Positions 18,967 through 27,538 of a DNA stretch of 64,000 nucleotides are shown here, piece by piece (within the stretch, counting starts at the first letter, position 1; every line of letters starts with the position of its first letter). The notes under the pieces were generated by a model that saw only the letters and a program-made list of their open reading frames with translations, did no database searches and had not been told where the DNA came from. The stretch comes from Chitinophagaceae bacterium IBVUCB1 (lineage in GTDB: Bacteria; Bacteroidota; Bacteroidia; Chitinophagales; Chitinophagaceae): positions 1,647,630-1,711,629 of the forward strand of contig NFUW01000002.1 in assembly GCA_002127285.1 (NCBI GenBank), in the 5' to 3' direction. Made by a program: the position numbers and the translations under genes.

Positions 18967-19624
18967 AGGCAAGTATATAATAACGATAATATTTACGGCA
19001 TTATGTATGCAAGCAGGTGCGCAGCAAATGAAACTGGCATTGTTGGTATATGGTGGTGGTGGCGATTGGTATGCCAACCCAACGGCTTTGAAAAACCTTG
19101 CAGGTTATTGCAACCAACAACTGAAAACAAAACTGGCTACGCAAGAAGCGCAAGTAGAAGTAGGCAGCCCCGATTTGTTTAATTATCCTTTTGTGCACAT
19201 GACAGGGCACGGACGATGGGCACTTACAGATGCGGAAGCACAAAATCTGCGTAAGTATTTAGAAGCAGGTGGTTTTCTGCATATAGATGATAATTACGGG
19301 CTGGATCCTTATGTGCGCCCAGCATTAAAAAAAGTGTTCCCTGAACTGAGTTTGGTTGAGTTACCATTTTCACACCCCATCTATCATACGGCGTTTGATT
19401 TTAATAACGGCTTACCTAAGATACATGAACACGATAAAAAGCCTGCTAAGGGATATGGGCTTGTATATAAAGGAAGGCTGGTTTGTTTTTACAGTTTTGA
19501 AACAGACCTTGGCGATGGTTGGGAAGACCCTGAAGTGCACCGTGAAAGCCCGCAGAAGCATATTGAAGCACTGCAAATGGGAGCCAACTTAGTACAGTAT
19601 GCGTTTAATGGTGCTACACCTTAG
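18959..19624 (+). CDS. Exported DUF4159 family protein
   Basis: This is a 221-residue protein with a Sec signal peptide (MNRGKYIITIIFTALCMQAGAQ). The ATG at 18959 is preferred over an upstream frame opening at 18929 because it gives the signal peptide; it overlaps the end of rsmE by eight bases. Recognisable DUF4159 features are ALLVYGGGGDWYANP, the HMTGHGRWALTDAEAQNLRKYLEAGGFLHIDDNYG block and the SHPIYH segment. The biochemical function of the family is not established. The gene ends tail-to-tail with the glycosyltransferase gene, overlapping by 11 bases. Confidence 0.85.
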   Translation: MNRGKYIITIIFTALCMQAGAQQMKLALLVYGGGGDWYANPTALKNLAGYCNQQLKTKLATQEAQVEVGSPDLFNYPFVHMTGHGRWALTDAEAQNLRKYLEAGGFLHIDDNYGLDPYVRPALKKVFPELSLVELPFSHPIYHTAFDFNNGLPKIHEHDKKPAKGYGLVYKGRLVCFYSFETDLGDGWEDPEVHRESPQKHIEALQMGANLVQYAFNGATP

Positions 19625-20741
19625 TAGCTTGCATGATGGTTAATACTTTAGCCGCAATTTTATCCCAATTGTATGTGTCGTAAAAACTTTGAGGTATAAC
19701 GGGTTGTATGCTTGCAGCCTGAATGATTTTATCTGTAAATGCATCCCAGTCGTAGTCGGGTGTTACTAATAAGTTGTTGCCGCAAACTTCGGGCATTAAT
19801 CCCGCAGCGCCGGCAGTGCTGCTTACCACTACTTTATTATAGCCCAATGCTTCAACAGCTTTTGTTTTGATGCCACCACCTGTCATTACAGGGTTCAGCA
19901 TAATGTCGCAGGCATTCAGGAAGGTGTCTAACACGGGTATGAATCCCATGTATTGTACTTGTGGTAGGGTAGCTATTTTTTGTTGCAATTCATCAGACAG
20001 CCCTTTACCGGCAATAAATATTTTATAAGCAAAACCTTTGGCATTAAGTCTCGGTACTATTTCCTCTAAAATATAGTTGACAGCCTCTACGTTTGGTTGG
20101 TAATTGAGCGCACCTAAAAAATATAGCCAAGGTATGGATGCATCTGTACCTGTTTCTTGTGCAAATTCTTTTCTTGCAGATGCTTTGTTAGTGGGCGGTG
20201 CAGATAGGTTTGTGCCATAAGGAATGATGTGGCATTTGCGTTCGTTCAGTTTATAATTGCTCAACGCCCATTCTTTGTCTTCGGGTGTTATCAGGAACAC
20301 ACCATCTGCTTTTCGCATAGCGTATTGCTCGTACCAATGCATGATGCGCCACCATAGTTTGCCCATTGTCCTAAACCTGTCCGACTCAATATTATGGCTG
20401 CGCATAAACCATGGAATATGCAATGACTTGCTGAGCGATATGGCAGTAGGTGCCATGTATGGGTGGTCGCAATAGATGTATTGGGCATTGGTTTGTTTTG
20501 CCAGTTGCTTTAGTTCTTTCAGTTTGGCAAGTGGCAGGTAGCGCGATGCTTTTGGTGGAAATATGCGATGGATGGTAAAACTGTATTTTGATTCATCATC
20601 ATTATCCGCCGTGCCAGCCATATTGTCGTTGCACAATTTGCCTATGTGATGGTGCATATCTACAATGCCAAGATGCCCCCCACTGGTAGCAGGCAATATC
20701 CTGTAAGGAACAATACTGAGTATGCTGATTTTATGCGGCAT
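19614..20741 (-). CDS. Glycosyltransferase (GT-B fold, family 4-like)
   Basis: A 375-residue cytoplasmic glycosyltransferase. The N-terminal acceptor half opens MPHKISILSIVPYRILPATSGGHLGI with the typical glycine-rich loop. The C-terminal donor half carries LMLNPVMTGGGIKTKAVEALGYNKVVVSS, the E-x-x-A-type region of GT4 proteins. The start is placed at the ATG at 20741, since a TATATTTA box on the same strand lies at 20750-20757, inside the longer TTG-initiated frame (20780). Acceptor and sugar are unknown; surface glycan or T9SS-linked glycosylation are only possibilities. Confidence 0.8.
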   Translation of the reverse strand: MPHKISILSIVPYRILPATSGGHLGIVDMHHHIGKLCNDNMAGTADNDDESKYSFTIHRIFPPKASRYLPLAKLKELKQLAKQTNAQYIYCDHPYMAPTAISLSKSLHIPWFMRSHNIESDRFRTMGKLWWRIMHWYEQYAMRKADGVFLITPEDKEWALSNYKLNERKCHIIPYGTNLSAPPTNKASARKEFAQETGTDASIPWLYFLGALNYQPNVEAVNYILEEIVPRLNAKGFAYKIFIAGKGLSDELQQKIATLPQVQYMGFIPVLDTFLNACDIMLNPVMTGGGIKTKAVEALGYNKVVVSSTAGAAGLMPEVCGNNLLVTPDYDWDAFTDKIIQAASIQPVIPQSFYDTYNWDKIAAKVLTIMQATKV

Positions 20742-20787
20742 TAAAGGGGTAAATATAGGTATTAGCGGTAAATGTTGCAAAGAAGCA

Positions 20788-21642
20788 TTAATGCTGTATC
20801 GTTATGAGCTTTGTGCTTGAAATAGAGGCCGACTGTAGTGATAGTAAATACAAGCCATTAGGTATGGCAGATGTATTGATGTTTATTATGCCGGAAGATG
20901 GATTGGATGCTTCTGCATATAAAGTGTTGCCATGCAGGTTGTAAAGTTGAATCCGGATATTATCATTCTCAGGTACAGAAATATGAATGATGTCATCTGC
21001 AGGGTTTGGGTTGATGCGTATTATCTGGTTGATGTTTTTCTTTTGAATACCAGTGCCTTGTGGTATAGAATCTTGCAGGGCGATTGACATAGGAGTACCT
21101 GCTTTGTCGTTGCTGGGTTGTCCGTTATTATCTACCGCGTTTACGATGGCATACAGTGTCAGCCTGCCCGATGATGATACAGGTGACAGCCATTCAATGT
21201 TGTCCTCGAACCAACCTGTAGTGTCGGCCATGATGCGGGTATAGCTCTCTGCAATATGAGGGTTGTTCTGCGGAAAGCCGTACCCGTAATTGCCAAAAGA
21301 TGTGAATACCCCTTTGGGTTTATTATTGCTATCGAGCAGTAGCATCTGATATCCGAATGTGGTATAGCTGCTGTGCCTGCCACGTATAGTGATGATATAA
21401 GTTTGTGCAGATGTATAGTAAGTTGCTGTATCACCAATAGATTGCCCTTTTGCCCTGATGCTGATGTTGCTGATTGTAGTATCTGAGCCACCGTTGTGGC
21501 AGTTGCCGCAGTTGCCTGCGTTGGGGCTGCCTGTCTGATTGCCCAAGCCGCCATGTGCAGGGCCGCCATGATAGGCACTAAGTGTAATGATGACAAACGC
21601 CGCAACTAATATGCCCGATATGCTACGCTTGTACGGTATCAT
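20788..21642 (-). CDS. Secreted reeler-like (choice-of-anchor V) protein with one CxxCH motif and T9SS sorting domain
   Basis: This is a 284-residue exported protein. The N-terminal hydrophobic signal (about 7-23) is followed by GGLGNQTGSPNAGNCGNCHNGG, which contains a CGNCH haem c attachment motif in the context seen in choice-of-anchor V/reeler-like domains. A beta-rich middle runs to about residue 195. The C-terminal INPNPADDIIHISVPENDNIRIQLYNLHG is a T9SS type A sorting domain. The ATG overlaps the stop of the upstream gene (ATGA), so the two are probably translated together. Whether haem is bound is not shown by sequence alone. Confidence 0.75.
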   Translation of the reverse strand: MIPYKRSISGILVAAFVIITLSAYHGGPAHGGLGNQTGSPNAGNCGNCHNGGSDTTISNISIRAKGQSIGDTATYYTSAQTYIITIRGRHSSYTTFGYQMLLLDSNNKPKGVFTSFGNYGYGFPQNNPHIAESYTRIMADTTGWFEDNIEWLSPVSSSGRLTLYAIVNAVDNNGQPSNDKAGTPMSIALQDSIPQGTGIQKKNINQIIRINPNPADDIIHISVPENDNIRIQLYNLHGNTLYAEASNPSSGIININTSAIPNGLYLLSLQSASISSTKLITIQH

Positions 21643-23156
21643 TTTTTAGCCGTGTTTTTAAGCACTATACACGGTATGCCCCCGTTTACCCATTTGTTTA
21701 CAAGTCCGTTATCGGGTATTACTTCAAAAGCCAGTGAGCCGAGTATAATGTCTTCATCACCATCTTTGTCGTAGTCCGCTACGTCCATTACTATCCACCT
21801 GCCAAGTGTCGGGTCGTCTATGGTAGATGCAGTAAAATTATTTTTACCATCGTTTTGAAGGTACACGAAGCTCTCTTCGGGCTGATGCGCATAGTCAGGA
21901 AAAAATGAAATGGCGGCAATGTCTATATCGCCATCTTTGTCGTAGTCGGCAGGTATGGCTGCATACGCGCCGTTCAGGTGATAAAAGAAGGATTGTTTGA
22001 AATGGTTTTGTCCGTCGTTCAGGTAAACGTATATGCCGTGATAGTGTTTTAGTATAGGTTTGAAATCGGCGTTATCGCCCGCGGTATAGATGATGTCATC
22101 ATAGCCGTCTCCATTAAAATCGTATAACTTAAAAAAGCTGGAACCATTAGATGGCGGAAAACGCAACGCAGCCTCTTCTCTGAATTTCCCATTTCCCTCG
22201 TTATAATAGATATATATCCCTTCATCTCCCTGCCCGAAGAGGGCAATGATGTCTTGTTTGTTATCGTCGTTCAGGTCTTTGATATATGCTTTGATAGCAC
22301 CGGGTTTGTTGCGCAATATGTTTTTGGTAAAGCTGCCATCGCCATTGTTATGCCACCATGCCAGCTTGCCTGTCCACTTTGCAAACTCGCAGGTAACGAT
22401 GTCCATTTGTTTATCGCCGTCAAGGTCTGCATAGGCACTATGAACGGGTCGTTGCAGCGAGTCTATTACTTTGAACGGTTGCCTGTTGGGTACTTTTGGT
22501 AATGACAAAATAAAACCACTATTCATATCCGTTGGCGAGAATGAACCCATGACAGTGAGTAGTAATTCTTCTGGAAATTCCTCTGCCCATACTGCGCCTT
22601 CTTTTACTTTGGCAGCCTGTATCAATTTCAAATCGTTTGACAATACGTTGAGCGATTGCGAATTAGCATCGCCTATGTAGATGGTATTATCAGTATTGAA
22701 CTTTACATACGTAACGGATGGTGGCGATAGCTTGTAAGATGGTATCACAACTTCAAATTGTTTCAGCCCCCTGCTGATGGTTTTAGCCGGTGGTGCAATG
22801 GATTTTTCGGGTGCGTTGGCAAGGTAGTATTGTTTTATGGCTTCCCATTCTTCATTACTCAATACAGGTTTTTCAGGAAATACGCCAGTTTGCTTTACAA
22901 TATCCCTGCCAGGGCCATCTTCCAGTAATACATCTATCAGCGAATCGTGCTCTACAATACCAAGAAATACACCCATGCGTGGTAGCATATAGGTTTGCCA
23001 GGAATACTTATCCAGCAAATCGGGCGATGGTACCACATGGCAACTGCCGCAATATGCATCGGCTAATTGTTTGCCATTATCAGTACTGCCCTCATTGCTA
23101 TTGCAGCCAAGGACTATGAATGAAAAAGTAATGCCAGTGAGTATGTATCTCTTCAT
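21639..23156 (-). CDS. Lipoprotein with cytochrome-like CxxCH motif and FG-GAP/VCBS repeats
   Basis: A 505-residue lipoprotein. The ATG at 23156 gives MKRYILTGITFSFIVLGC, a signal peptide with lipobox; an upstream extension to 23204 has none. A CGSCH motif follows soon after (LADAYCGSCHVVP), with a small cytochrome c-like segment to about residue 110. The rest is a chain of FG-GAP/VCBS-type repeats with calcium-loop-like D-x-D/N-G-D motifs (DLDGDKQMDIV, DLNDDNKQDII, DFNGDGYDDII, DYDKDGDIDIA, DYDKDGDEDII), predicted to form a beta-propeller. It is coupled by ATGA to the next gene, which also bears a single CxxCH. Confidence 0.78.
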   Translation of the reverse strand: MKRYILTGITFSFIVLGCNSNEGSTDNGKQLADAYCGSCHVVPSPDLLDKYSWQTYMLPRMGVFLGIVEHDSLIDVLLEDGPGRDIVKQTGVFPEKPVLSNEEWEAIKQYYLANAPEKSIAPPAKTISRGLKQFEVVIPSYKLSPPSVTYVKFNTDNTIYIGDANSQSLNVLSNDLKLIQAAKVKEGAVWAEEFPEELLLTVMGSFSPTDMNSGFILSLPKVPNRQPFKVIDSLQRPVHSAYADLDGDKQMDIVTCEFAKWTGKLAWWHNNGDGSFTKNILRNKPGAIKAYIKDLNDDNKQDIIALFGQGDEGIYIYYNEGNGKFREEAALRFPPSNGSSFFKLYDFNGDGYDDIIYTAGDNADFKPILKHYHGIYVYLNDGQNHFKQSFFYHLNGAYAAIPADYDKDGDIDIAAISFFPDYAHQPEESFVYLQNDGKNNFTASTIDDPTLGRWIVMDVADYDKDGDEDIILGSLAFEVIPDNGLVNKWVNGGIPCIVLKNTAKK

Positions 23157-23449
23157 ATACAGTGAACAAACCTGCAATGTATATATTCGCCTGTCGTGCG
23201 GCAATGTTGTTGTATTTCCTTTATGTTATTTTTTAGCACGATATTTGTTTGATAGTGTTTTGTTCGCCAACAGGCAGGTTTCAACATCCGAATATTAGAC
23301 AAAACAGCAGTACACAAGCAGATACTTCATACATGTTCGCGGATAACAATTAAATAATCCATTGTTTACAGATGCATTACACATCGCTAACATTGGCAAA
23401 ACTATTAGTTAACACTGCTGAAAGACATTTGCATCAAAATTAAACCGCG
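23157..23449. promoter_or_regulatory. Divergent intergenic region upstream of the PhoX-like gene
   Basis: This 293-base stretch separates two divergent genes. On the plus strand, GACATTTG at 23424-23431 is one base from TAnnTTTG and 18 bases before the ATG. TAACATTG (23388-23395) and TAACACTG (23410-23417) form a direct repeat with exactly 22-bp spacing just upstream, a plausible activator site. On the minus strand, CAGGTTTG (23167-23174) is a one-mismatch box for the lipoprotein gene. No gene is seen. Confidence 0.45.
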
Positions 23450-25312
23450 ATGAAGAAATTATTTTTACTTACAGCAATGACAGCAGCTGTGTGTATGGAA
23501 GCTGAAGCACAATTACAGTTTCCGGTACACATTAGCGGACAATGGACTACGCAAACGGTATGGATGCCGAAATCTCCACTGAAACAACAAGTGATATTTG
23601 TTGGTGGTGTTGATACGGTACAAACTACAGCAGTATATGGCAACCCTGCGGGCAAAGCCATAGCTAAACAATGGCACGATTATATCGGTTTCGTGAAAGA
23701 CAGCACTGCACCCGGCGATTTGGGTTGGGTTATCGTGAATCACGAAATGACAACAAAAGACGACAAAAACGGTGATGGTGGCGGTATGACTACCTTCAAA
23801 CTGCGTAAGAAAGCTAACAAAGATTTGGAAGTTGTTACAACTACATTGCCAGACGGACGTACTGGTAAATTCTTTAATGTTGACTTTGCAGGTACTACTG
23901 GTGAAACTGGTATGAACTGCGGTGGTATTACTAAAGGTGGACGTATATGGACTGCAGAAGAATGGATGCAGAGCAGCAACCCCGGCATATATGCAGGTGG
24001 TAATGGCTATCGCGATACATCTGATTTCGTCATAGGAACTACTACACCTGCTGGTTTTGCAGCTTTCAACGGCAGAACTATCAAGCGTTTCCAAAACCTG
24101 AACTGGATGGTTGAGGTTGACATAAAAACAGGTAAAGCTATCCGCAAGCAGTACAACTGGGGTCGTGCAGGTTGGGAAGGTGGTGTTATCATGGCTGATA
24201 ACAAAACAGTGTATCTGTTTGAAGATGCTTCTCCGGGTATTCTCGCAAAATTCGTAGCTAACACTGCTAACGACTTTACTACAGGTCAATTGTATGTTTA
24301 CAAGCATGATGCTACACCAAGCAAATGGATAACAATCGAAAACAATCTGGACACATTATTGAACCTGAATACTGTAGCTATCCGTCGTGGTGCTACTATG
24401 TTCAATCGCCTGGAGTGGGGTGCACAGCACAATGGTAAAATTTACATCTGCGAAACAGGACGTGACGGTTTTAACTTTAACTCAGGTATAGCATTGAACG
24501 GTGTTGTATCTCCATCATTGGTTGATGGATACAAGGCTCGCTTTGCGATTGTAAATGGTGTTTCTTTCCCCGGTACAAATGCTGCTGCCGCAGACTCTGT
24601 ACGTGTAGGTAAATTCTTCGATTACTATGGTCGTGTAATAGAGTTTGACCCTGCAACGGATAACGTACGTTCATTTATAGAAGGTGGTCCTTTCAAATCG
24701 AGCTCTACATCAGACCAATTGCCTCTGTATCCTGAAAAGCACTTGTCTAACCCCGATGGTATCGACTTCTTCACTTTCGGTAGCAAAACCTATATGATGA
24801 TACAGGAAGACCTGAACGGTACGAGCTACAACCGTATGCCTAACGGACTGACAGGTACAGTTTGCGAAGCGTATCTGGTAGATATGTCAATTCCTGCGCC
24901 AACCATCAACGATTTGCAACGTCTGACTGCTTGCTCACCCGGTGCAGAAATTACAGGCGGTATGCAGATAGATTATGAAACTATCCTGTTCAATGCACAA
25001 CACCCAAATACAAGTAACGTAGCACCTTACAACAATTCACTGACGTATGCTATTACTGGTTTCGATACTACTAAGCCTGTAACAAGTGTAATGCCACTGG
25101 AAGTGAAGTCTAAAAACTTCACTATTTATCCAAACCCTGTATCGCGCGAGTTGCACATCAGCCAGCCAATGGATGTAGCCATCTACAACATGAACGGCCA
25201 ACGCCTGAAAGTGTTGCGCAACGTACAGAAAGTAGACGTGTCTGATATGGCTGCCGGTGTTTACTTCATTCGCAGTGCAGATGGCGAAACACTGAAGTTT
25301 ATCGTTGAATAA
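23450..25312 (+). CDS. PhoX-type alkaline phosphatase family protein (DUF839) with T9SS sorting domain
   Basis: A 620-residue secreted protein with signal peptide (to about residue 20). PhoX hallmarks are the VNHE segment at 96-99 and GMNCGGITKGGRIWTAEEW, where Cys157 and Glu170-Glu171 align with the metal-site cysteine and glutamates of PhoX. PhoX enzymes are Ca/Fe-dependent phosphomonoesterases, so release of phosphate outside the cell is inferred. The C-terminus (IYPNPVSRELHISQP onward) is a T9SS type A sorting domain rather than the Tat route of proteobacterial PhoX. Codon use looks different from its neighbours (more CGT, ATC, AAC, GGT), suggesting high expression. A strong terminator follows. 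Confidence 0.8.
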   Translation: MKKLFLLTAMTAAVCMEAEAQLQFPVHISGQWTTQTVWMPKSPLKQQVIFVGGVDTVQTTAVYGNPAGKAIAKQWHDYIGFVKDSTAPGDLGWVIVNHEMTTKDDKNGDGGGMTTFKLRKKANKDLEVVTTTLPDGRTGKFFNVDFAGTTGETGMNCGGITKGGRIWTAEEWMQSSNPGIYAGGNGYRDTSDFVIGTTTPAGFAAFNGRTIKRFQNLNWMVEVDIKTGKAIRKQYNWGRAGWEGGVIMADNKTVYLFEDASPGILAKFVANTANDFTTGQLYVYKHDATPSKWITIENNLDTLLNLNTVAIRRGATMFNRLEWGAQHNGKIYICETGRDGFNFNSGIALNGVVSPSLVDGYKARFAIVNGVSFPGTNAAAADSVRVGKFFDYYGRVIEFDPATDNVRSFIEGGPFKSSSTSDQLPLYPEKHLSNPDGIDFFTFGSKTYMMIQEDLNGTSYNRMPNGLTGTVCEAYLVDMSIPAPTINDLQRLTACSPGAEITGGMQIDYETILFNAQHPNTSNVAPYNNSLTYAITGFDTTKPVTSVMPLEVKSKNFTIYPNPVSRELHISQPMDVAIYNMNGQRLKVLRNVQKVDVSDMAAGVYFIRSADGETLKFIVE

Positions 25313-25333
25313 AAATGGTTAATGATAGTTTTA

Positions 25334-25364
25334 CCGAAGCCCCTCAACAGGGCTTCGGTTTTTT
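25334..25364 (+). terminator. Rho-independent terminator after the PhoX-like gene
   Basis: CCGAAGCCC (25334-25342) pairs with GGGCTTCGG (25350-25358) and is followed by TTTTTT. It separates the PhoX-like gene from the peroxidase gene 28 bases downstream. Confidence 0.9.
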
Positions 25365-25391
25365 GGTTTATAAGAAAGACAGTTTAACGAG

Positions 25392-27329
25392 ATGAAGAAA
25401 ATATATGTATTGCTATTAGTCATTATGGTTGTGTGCCTTGCTTTTACTGCTTTTAATCAGGCAGATAAACAGGCTGCCATCACGGTTAAAGAAAGACATA
25501 CGCAAAGGCTGGATGCGTTTATCAATGGCTTGCAAGTGTTTAGAGATGCTTTACAGGTTGCTGATACAAATAGCGGTACAGAACCATTGCAACAGCAGTT
25601 TTTACAGGTAAGAAAAGCATTTAAGCATTGGGAGTATTTGGGTGAATACCTTGACCCTCAATTTGTGAAAGACAATGTAAACGGTGCGCCACTGCCAAAA
25701 TTAGAGCGCAACACCTTTGGCATAACAGTTATGCAACCCAAGGGTATGCAGCAAATAGACGATATGCTGTATGGCAATACACTGGCAGAAAGCAAAGAAG
25801 AGCTATTGACACATACCGACAAAATACTAAACGCACTGAAAGATTATAAAAACCTGCCTGTTGCTATATACGATAGAATAGTGTTTGAAGCCGCACGAAC
25901 TGAATTTATCAGGTTATATACTTTAGGACTTACCGGTTTTGACGTGCCGGGTTCCGGCAACTCTATACCCGATGCTATCAACGTATTGCAAACCATAGAG
26001 CAGGATATGCTGCTGTATAAACCACTGTTTGAAAAAACGGATAAAATAAAAACGACCACATTTTACACAACGCTCAACAAGAGCATTGCATATCTGCAAG
26101 CAAATAATGATTTCGACAAGCTGGATAGATTGGAGTTTCTTACTACCTACCTGAATCCGATGTTTGATGGATTGCTGCAACTGCACAAAGCATCTGGTGT
26201 AGAGATGCTGCACGAAACTACGCAAGCGTTTTTGCTGCCCCCATATAACCACCAATCCGGTAATTTATTTGCCAATGATTTTCTAAACCCGTTTAAGTAT
26301 ATAGGGCTGCCGCAAGAATTATATACTAAAGAATTGATAGAGCTTGGCAAAACACTTTTTTATGACCCTGTATTATCTTCCAAAAACAACCGTGCCTGTG
26401 CCAGTTGTCACAATCCTTCATTGGCGTTTACGGATGGTAATGCAAAGAGTACTGCTCTTGATTTTGATGGAACGGTAGAGCGCAATGCCCCAACGCTGAT
26501 TAATTGTGTATATAGCGAACGCTTTTTTCATGATATGCGTACAGATGTGCTGGAAGCTCAGATAGAACACGTGCTTACCAATCGCAAAGAGTTTGATACG
26601 GATATGTTGTCTATTATAGATAAACTGAAGGACAGTAAAGAATATACAACACTATTTGAGGCAGGGCTCAAAAATTATAAAGGCGAAAAAATAAGCCCGC
26701 AGGGCATTACGTTTGCACTCTCTGCTTATGTTACTTCTTTAAGAGGGTTCAACTCCACATTTGATAAATATGTGCGCGGCGAAACGAAAAGCATCGGTGC
26801 AGATGTGAGAAGAGGGTATAACCTGTTTATGGGCAAAGCAGTGTGCGGCACTTGTCATTTTGCGCCCGTGTTTAACGGCACGGTACCACCCAGATACGAA
26901 GAGAGTGAAAGCGAAGTACTTGGCGTACCCGCAAATCCGTATGCGAAACAACCTGTATTAGACCCTGACCTTGGCAGGGCAAAAGGTATGCTGAAAGACA
27001 ATGTGTATTTCTACGAATACTCATTCAAAACACCCACGGTGCGCAATATAGCCCTTACAGCACCATACATGCACAACGGCGCATACAAAACACTGGACGA
27101 TATACTTGATTTTTATAACAAGGGTGGTGGTGATGGCATCGGCATCAAACTGGAGCACCAGACATTACCATTTGATAGCCTGAGCCTGAACAAGCAAGAG
27201 ATGAAAGATATTATCGCCTTCATGAAGTCGTTAACGGATACCGCTAATATGACAAGTAAACCTGCCCACCTGCCCAAATTTGAAAAACAAACCGCGCTGA
27301 ACAGCCGGAAAGTAGGCGGAGAATATTGA
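25392..27329 (+). CDS. Di-haem cytochrome c peroxidase/MauG family protein with N-terminal extra domain
   Basis: A 645-residue exported protein. After an N-terminal hydrophobic signal, residues about 30-310 form an all-helical domain resembling the imelysin-like extension found in some Bacteroidota peroxidases. The C-terminal ~330 residues are the di-haem CcpA/MauG fold. Haem motifs are CASCH at 336-340 and CGTCH at 485-489, followed by PTVRNIALTAPYMHNGAYKTLDDILDFYNKGGG, the usual distal region. The family reduces hydrogen peroxide or oxidises protein substrates; which applies here is unknown. It lies directly after the PhoX-like gene, but a terminator lies between them. Confidence 0.87.
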   Translation: MKKIYVLLLVIMVVCLAFTAFNQADKQAAITVKERHTQRLDAFINGLQVFRDALQVADTNSGTEPLQQQFLQVRKAFKHWEYLGEYLDPQFVKDNVNGAPLPKLERNTFGITVMQPKGMQQIDDMLYGNTLAESKEELLTHTDKILNALKDYKNLPVAIYDRIVFEAARTEFIRLYTLGLTGFDVPGSGNSIPDAINVLQTIEQDMLLYKPLFEKTDKIKTTTFYTTLNKSIAYLQANNDFDKLDRLEFLTTYLNPMFDGLLQLHKASGVEMLHETTQAFLLPPYNHQSGNLFANDFLNPFKYIGLPQELYTKELIELGKTLFYDPVLSSKNNRACASCHNPSLAFTDGNAKSTALDFDGTVERNAPTLINCVYSERFFHDMRTDVLEAQIEHVLTNRKEFDTDMLSIIDKLKDSKEYTTLFEAGLKNYKGEKISPQGITFALSAYVTSLRGFNSTFDKYVRGETKSIGADVRRGYNLFMGKAVCGTCHFAPVFNGTVPPRYEESESEVLGVPANPYAKQPVLDPDLGRAKGMLKDNVYFYEYSFKTPTVRNIALTAPYMHNGAYKTLDDILDFYNKGGGDGIGIKLEHQTLPFDSLSLNKQEMKDIIAFMKSLTDTANMTSKPAHLPKFEKQTALNSRKVGGEY

Positions 27330-27356
27330 TAGATGAGAGCTACAGTTACAATAATA

Positions 27357-27384
27357 AAGGAGCCTGAAAAGGCTCCTTGCTTGT
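27357..27384. terminator. Hairpin terminator between the peroxidase gene and the opposing small gene
   Basis: AAGGAGCC (27357-27364) pairs with GGCTCCTT (27371-27378) around a six-base loop. The following T-tract is weak (GCTTGTCT). It sits between two converging genes and may serve both. Confidence 0.65.
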
Positions 27385-27409
27385 CTATTAACCGTCTATG
27401 GTATTCGTG

Positions 27410-27538
27410 TCATTTCTTTACGATAAAGTAGCCCACTGCCAGCCATACCAAACCTTTTGTGAGAAAGAACATAAATCCCCAAAAGCCGATTTTGCGCAGC
27501 TATTTGATGGCTTTATGCTGTTTCATGATTGTTTCCAT
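27410..27538 (-). pseudogene. Small membrane-protein gene interrupted by an in-frame TAG
   Basis: Read on the minus strand from an ATG at 27538, the frame gives METIMKQHKAIK, then TAG (27502-27500), then 29 further residues LRKIGFWGFMFFLTKGLVW and so on to TGA at 27412-27410. The second part is a convincing single membrane helix with a basic end, of the kind seen in 35-45-residue Bacteroidota membrane proteins. The ATG overlaps the stop of the upstream monooxygenase gene (TAATG), as expected for a coupled real gene. Either a nonsense mutation broke the gene, TAG is read through, or translation starts internally (ATG inside the helix). Too short for routine ORF calling. Confidence 0.55.
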
